Shown piece after piece: positions 60,134 through 64,000 of a stretch of 64,000 nucleotides of DNA. The stretch is from Penium margaritaceum (lineage: Eukaryota > Streptophyta > Zygnematophyceae > Desmidiales > Peniaceae): NCBI GenBank assembly GCA_023375785.1, contig SZWC01006816.1, positions 32,098 to 96,097 on the forward strand. The letters are read 5' to 3'. Position 1 is the first letter of the stretch. Each line of letters opens with the position of its first letter. A program made the position numbers and the translations under genes. A model generated the notes under the pieces. The model was not told the origin of the DNA. It was given only the letters and a program-made list of their open reading frames with translations, and did not search any database.

Positions 60134-60738
60134 CTAATTGCCAAGCAACTTCCTAGGGCACACGTGTGAGAGGCAGCAACAAGGCATTAGCAAGTACACG
60201 GTGCGCCATGGATGCGGGAAACGCTTGCCTCAATAGCTATGGTGAACACCAAGACAAGAGAGTGAGGGGTGAGCGAGCGAGACTTAGCAGCCAGTGAGCG
60301 TGCACTCGTTGCGAGCAAGACACTCAAGCAAGCACACACCGCCACCCGGGGGTCGAGCTCGACAACTTGGAATTAATCTGTGCGGCGGCTACTCACCAAT
60401 GCGCGGGTGAACCCGGCACGGTGGCCCCTTAAGGATCAGCACCCGGGTAATGCAGCTCTCCCAGAAGCACTCAAGGCAAGCAAAAGATGATAAGAATGGT
60501 AAGAATGTACGAGCCCTAGCATCTCCCACATCAGAGATAGAGAATCAAGTAATGACCACGCATGTGCCAGCAGACACTCCTGTGTGAGGGAGTTGTGTCA
60601 TGTCGCCAGAGACTCCAATCATGGTAGGCTCGCTTGGCGTCTTCCCAGGTGAGGTCATGTCAGTTAATCTGTACATATGTGTGCATGGAGGAGAAGACAA
60701 GGGGGCATAGACATGTGAGTGGCCAACAAACTTGAATA
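60134..60738 (-). repeat. 5' LTR of element B
   Basis: Direct repeat of 52575-53186. Its outer terminus has drifted to TATTCAAG from TGTTGAAG. The TGCGA duplication follows immediately at 60739-60743. Confidence 0.9.
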
Positions 60739-60743
60739 TGCGA

Positions 60744-61014
60744 GCTGCTACTCCTTTTTTTCTTTTTTTTTGTGTACAGGCTGGCAGCTAGATACGGCTG
60801 CTGCTGCCACCCGGTGCTTCTGCTGCTGCTGCTCGGCTTGGCTCCTGGAGCTAGTAAATGCCGCAGCTCACCCGTTGAGGTGGTGGGGACTGCGTGATGA
60901 TGTCATTGCTGAAAACGGCTGCAACAAGTCCCAGGATACGGCGACGACGGTGACTCTCACTGCTGCTGCTGATTCTGCGTCTTTGCTGCGCAGCCCAGCG
61001 AGAGGGGTCTCGCT
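60744..61014 (-). other. 5' leader of element C (distal part)
   Basis: GCT-rich sequence on the far side of nested element B, continuous with 52574 once B and one TGCGA copy are removed. No gene recognised. Confidence 0.6.
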
Positions 61015-61026
61015 GCTCTGATACGA
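61015..61026 (-). other. Degenerate primer-binding site of element C
   Basis: TCGTATCAGAGC on the minus strand, one mismatch from the standard initiator-Met tRNA primer site, adjoining the presumed end of the 5' LTR. Confidence 0.6.
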
Positions 61027-61670
61027 TGAGAATATGTGTGGAAGCTTTCTAGCGATATTGCCGCTGACAAGGCGTTTGTGCCTGGTCAGACAGTGACGAC
61101 AGTCACAAGTTGTGCACACAACGGCAAGGGTTTGGCTTCTCGACACAAGGCAAAGTGTCAGAATGCTTCAATAGCATTTGCGGAGAGAAATGACAAATGA
61201 CAGGTCCATGGCATAAGTACCTGTAGCGGTGCACGGCGGGTGTCGCACGCGGCAGTGCAAGATCTGTCCTAAAACCGGCCGAAAACCATTGTTTTAGCCG
61301 TAACTTAGCGTAGACAAGTCAGAACGCTACGCCGTCTGAACCTACACGTGTAGAATCTCAAGCCGGACGTTACAACTGGTCACATGCATTCATCCGGCAA
61401 CAAACGGTGGACACACAATGCAAAAACATGCGAATCGGACCCACAGCCACTCCACCGATAAAATCCTACAAGCTACAGAAAAACTACAAAAGGTCCCCGA
61501 CAGCATCCAGGACTTTGGGGCGACCGTCGATGAGCTCCGAGCAGGTAGTCCACCAGCAGACGACGCCCCGGTGCCACCTGAGTCCGCATCAGGGATTTGC
61601 ACGACCATGGACAGGGCGAAGTGGTCACAGTAAACTATACAGGACGACAGGAACATCACAAATCACATCA
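61027..61670 (-). repeat. 5' LTR of element C
   Basis: The outer 290 bp (61379-61670) match 46165-46459. The inner part up to the primer site has no partner on the left side, so the full length (about 640 bp) is inferred from the primer site. The outer terminus on the minus strand is TGATGTGATTTGTG. Confidence 0.65.
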
Positions 61671-62795
61671 CCACCACTAAGAACACTTTGCCAGACCTGT
61701 AACATTGGTGTATTATAACAATTGTGGCTTTGGGAGCATGACGAACACAACCTCAAACCGTTACCACCATAAAATTGTCTCGCAGCCAGAAAGGTCAGCA
61801 CCCACCCATTAATATGTTCATCATCATCCTCACAACTGGACTGAGTAGCACTTGTGCCCCTGAGGGGTTTGGCATAGTCAGCAAGAGCACAGGCCTGCCA
61901 CAATGTCTGGAAGAGATTATAGCAGACTCATCTTGTATGTCTACACAGTTTTCACACCTATAATTCTGTTAAGTTACTGGTCTAGTTCCACACTTCACTG
62001 CTTCCTCCCCCAACATATCTGACAAGAGAGATGTCAGAATGATCCGCCCGATAGAGATAAGGATCTACCCCCCTTCACACATTCTCCACAAAGTGCTTAG
62101 CGTCGAGAAGGCTATCGCATTCAAGTATCCAACACCTGTCATTTCCAATAGGCAGGAGCAGTCCTTACATCAACTGGGTCACACCCCACTGGTGGTTTTG
62201 AGACAGGTTACACCCTTCCCACGTCATGTCACACTAGTAGTTAGAGACTCAGCTGGAGCGAGTGTGTACAGGGTTTTTAGTCTAAGCTTTCAGTCTTTAG
62301 TCTAGCTAGTCCTCCTATAAGCAACTGCATTCTTGGACTGCCCGAGATTTCTGACAGCAGCAAGTGCATGCAAGCAGGATAGGGTACCGATTCGCACACG
62401 TCCCAAATCGCTACAAGTTAGCCCAATTTCAGCTAGACGCATACATGTCTTGCAGGGTGTCTAGCACTCGGAGTCTTCACATGCAATTGCCCAGATGCCT
62501 CGACCAATCTTGTACATGAGGCATGAGCTGTGTCAGTTCCATCCTGCAGAATTCAAAGCCAACTGCTTTAGCAACCAAATGAGTCAAAACACCTTCCCAG
62601 ATGGGTCAAGTGGCGTCAGCTATGCTACCAGCTGCAAATGCACCCTGGTTCCCAAGCTAGGCCTCAATCAAACGTGGTTGTTCGACAAATTCAGGTCGAA
62701 TTGAAAAACGTCGTCAGCGCAATCTCGTCACTTGTCCCTGGCTGGATGCCGGGATGATTGATGAGAGATGGCTCAGTCCACTCTGGCCCACTTGA
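61671..62795. other. Intergenic, downstream of the V-ATPase gene
   Basis: No gene recognised. Short open frames (for example 69 codons at 62495-62704) show no family resemblance. The part nearest 62796 is presumably the 3' untranslated region of the V-ATPase gene. Confidence 0.4.
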
Positions 62796-62943
62796 ACTCA
62801 CCAGCTCAGTCAGCGCGAGATTGGCCAGCCCGCGATGAGAGGATGATGCCCACAATGAGCCCATAAAGTCCCAGAGCCTCGGCGAAAATGAGGATCAGAA
62901 TCATGCCCACAAAAAGCTTAGGCTGCTGAGCATTTGCCCTGCA
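62796..62943 (-). repeat. 148-bp duplicate of V-ATPase exon 3 beside an assembly gap
   Basis: This segment is identical, base for base, to 63046-63193, including the stop and the splice acceptor, and the two copies flank exactly 100 N. An artefact of joining overlapping contigs is more likely than a true duplication. Confidence 0.85.
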
Positions 62944-62944
62944 G

Positions 62945-63044
62945 NNNNNNNNNNNNNNNNNNNNNNNNNNNNNNNNNNNNNNNNNNNNNNNNNNNNNNNN
63001 NNNNNNNNNNNNNNNNNNNNNNNNNNNNNNNNNNNNNNNNNNNN
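62945..63044. other. Assembly gap, 100 N
   Basis: Exactly 100 N, the conventional length for a gap of unknown size. Confidence 0.98.
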
Positions 63045-63055
63045 GACTCACCAGC

Positions 63056-63937
63056 TCAGTCAGCGCGAGATTGGCCAGCCCGCGATGAGAGGATGATGCC
63101 CACAATGAGCCCATAAAGTCCCAGAGCCTCGGCGAAAATGAGGATCAGAATCATGCCCACAAAAAGCTTAGGCTGCTGAGCATTTGCCCTGCAAAGTGGT
63201 TGAGCCAAAAGCAGGTCGCGATGTAAGAAAACAGTGGAAGTGAACGAGAACGTCATCCAGACGCACCATTGACATAGATGGCAAGATCATGGAGGCCATG
63301 CAAGCCAACGTACCTCACACCAGCATCGCCAACAATACCAATAGCCATTCCCGCTGCCAATCCGGACAGACCACAGGCGAGGCCAGATGAGAAGTGGGCG
63401 TATCCGTCGAAGTAGTAGTAGGGCTTGGACCTGGGGTTGATACCGGTACTGATGATGACGGCGATAATTAGGCCGTAAATGCCCAAAATACCCGCCATGA
63501 CAACAGGCACAATAGACTTCATAACAAGCTCAGGTCTCATGACACCCATGGACGCCACACCGACTCCACTTTTTGCTGTGCCATAGGCGGACCCCATGCC
63601 TGCAGCAAAGCGGAGACATTGGACCCGATTTCATACGCAGGTGAAAAGAATTAAGGGCCACTCCACGCAGACAGGAATCCAAGCAACTCGTTGATGATCT
63701 ACGCGAAAAAAGTTCGCTTGGGTCTAGCTTTCAGTCGAGCGGCAAATGAGCTGGCGAAATCCGACTGATCTTAAGAGATGAGCAAGGGCCTAAAAAACTG
63801 AAGACAAACGGATCTGATGATGTTAAGGACGATGCGCTCAGAACCTGTCGAAGTGGTGTCGTACATGAGAATATCAGGGCTGATGCAGCGCCCATGAAGC
63901 CATAGAAAGGCGCGGTCTCATCGCCGGCGAAAGACAT
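63056..63937 (-). CDS. V-type proton ATPase 16-kDa proteolipid, subunit c (three exons)
   Basis: Exons are 63865-63937, 63314-63599 and 63056-63188, with GT-AG introns of 265 and 125 bp. The spliced protein has 163 residues, the usual length. It starts [20 protein letters not shown] and has four membrane helices: residues about 10-30, 50-75, 90-115 and 128-153. Family landmarks are [54 protein letters not shown] and [20 protein letters not shown]. The proton-carrying carboxylate is Glu140 in the last helix (FAEALGLYG). The ring of c subunits in the VO sector turns as protons cross vacuole and endomembranes, driven by ATP hydrolysis in V1. The near plant-identical sequence suggests a streptophyte. 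Both splice junctions fall inside codons (Cys25 and Arg120) and restore the conserved sequence exactly. Confidence 0.95.
63189..63313 (-). other. Intron 2 of the V-ATPase subunit c gene
   Basis: Donor GTGAG|GTACGT and acceptor TTTGCAG|GGCAAA on the minus strand. The split codon is Arg120. Confidence 0.92.
63600..63864 (-). other. Intron 1 of the V-ATPase subunit c gene
   Basis: Donor TCAT|GTACGA and acceptor TTGCTGCAG|GCATGG on the minus strand. The split codon is Cys25, giving the conserved FSCMGSAYG. Confidence 0.92.
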
Positions 63938-64000
63938 CTTCGCAGATCTGGGGTCGAACGGCGAGTGAACAGCAGCTGCAGGAGTGTGGAGAAAGACGTC

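Larger units (their letters stand above)
52575..60738 (-). mobile_element. Ty1/copia LTR retrotransposon B, full length, nested in element C
   Basis: LTRs are 52575-53186 and about 60134-60738. The 5-bp target duplication TGCGA is perfect at 52570-52574 and 60739-60743. PBS and PPT are in place and transcription runs leftward. Order: extra ORF, gag, protease, integrase, RT, RNase H. Gag to RNase H occupies one frame from 58582 to 53276 (about 1769 codons) with five in-frame stops and no frameshift. The LTRs differ at several tens of positions by eye. Element B is the sister family of A, sharing the same domain plan and the pre-gag ORF. Confidence 0.94.
46165..61670 (-). mobile_element. Ty1/copia LTR retrotransposon C, interrupted by nested element B
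   Basis: Related segments at 46165-46459 and 61379-61670 are LTR sequences in direct orientation. A polypurine tract adjoins the left copy and a primer-site-like sequence lies at 61015-61026. The coding order on the minus strand is gag (start 52003), protease, integrase, RT, RNase H. The 5' leader is split at 52574/60739 by element B, whose 5-bp duplication TGCGA marks the nesting. Removing B leaves an element of about 7.3 kb. All genes are frameshifted or carry stops, so it is older than its guest. Confidence 0.8.

Overview
This is a piece of a eukaryotic nuclear genome dominated by mobile and satellite DNA. Only two host genes can be supported: an intron-less F-box gene at the left edge and a complete three-exon gene for the V-ATPase 16-kDa proteolipid (subunit c) at the right edge, both on the minus strand. 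The proteolipid reads like the land-plant and streptophyte-alga form (C-terminus [12 protein letters not shown] introns). The retrotransposons carry plant-style primer sites (TGGTATCAGAG, initiator-Met tRNA type). I therefore infer a green-lineage organism, probably a repeat-rich streptophyte alga. The species is not proven.

Layout. 1-108: CGACA microsatellite. 116-1798: F-box gene. 2406-2943: a small inverted-repeat element (MITE) with a CTA target duplication. 5188-13690: full-length Copia element A (minus strand) with two LTRs, PBS, PPT, gag, pol and an extra ORF between the PBS and gag; every coding part is broken. 15279-16510: a Copia integrase relic. 17306-19314: a pogo/Tigger-like transposase gene with one intron and one in-frame stop. 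19735-20076 plus 24533-24581: one Copia RT relic split by an insertion at 20077-24522. That insertion has about 48-bp terminal inverted repeats, a 10-bp target duplication, and is filled with tandem ~250-bp units (656 N inside). 25792-38374: 12.6 kb of degenerate GACTCN hexamer satellite with higher-order structure. 39475-41190: a plus-strand Copia gag/integrase fragment of another lineage (E). 42965-43320: a plus-strand RNase H, PPT and LTR relic. 43961-44170: seven 30-bp repeats. 46165-61670: Copia element C (minus strand), whose 5' leader is interrupted by the full-length Copia element B at 52575-60738 (perfect 5-bp target duplication TGCGA). 62796-63937: V-ATPase gene next to a 100-N gap.

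The least expected features are the pre-gag ORF shared by elements A and B, which encodes an Ala/Thr-rich protein with a hydrophobic C-terminus, and the inverted-repeat element that carries a satellite array. Elements B and E, and the pogo gene, have lost function through in-frame stop codons with almost no frameshifts; A and C also carry frameshifts. No rRNA, tRNA or CRISPR array was recognised. The two host genes are unrelated to each other; the rest of the window is a record of insertion, nesting and decay.
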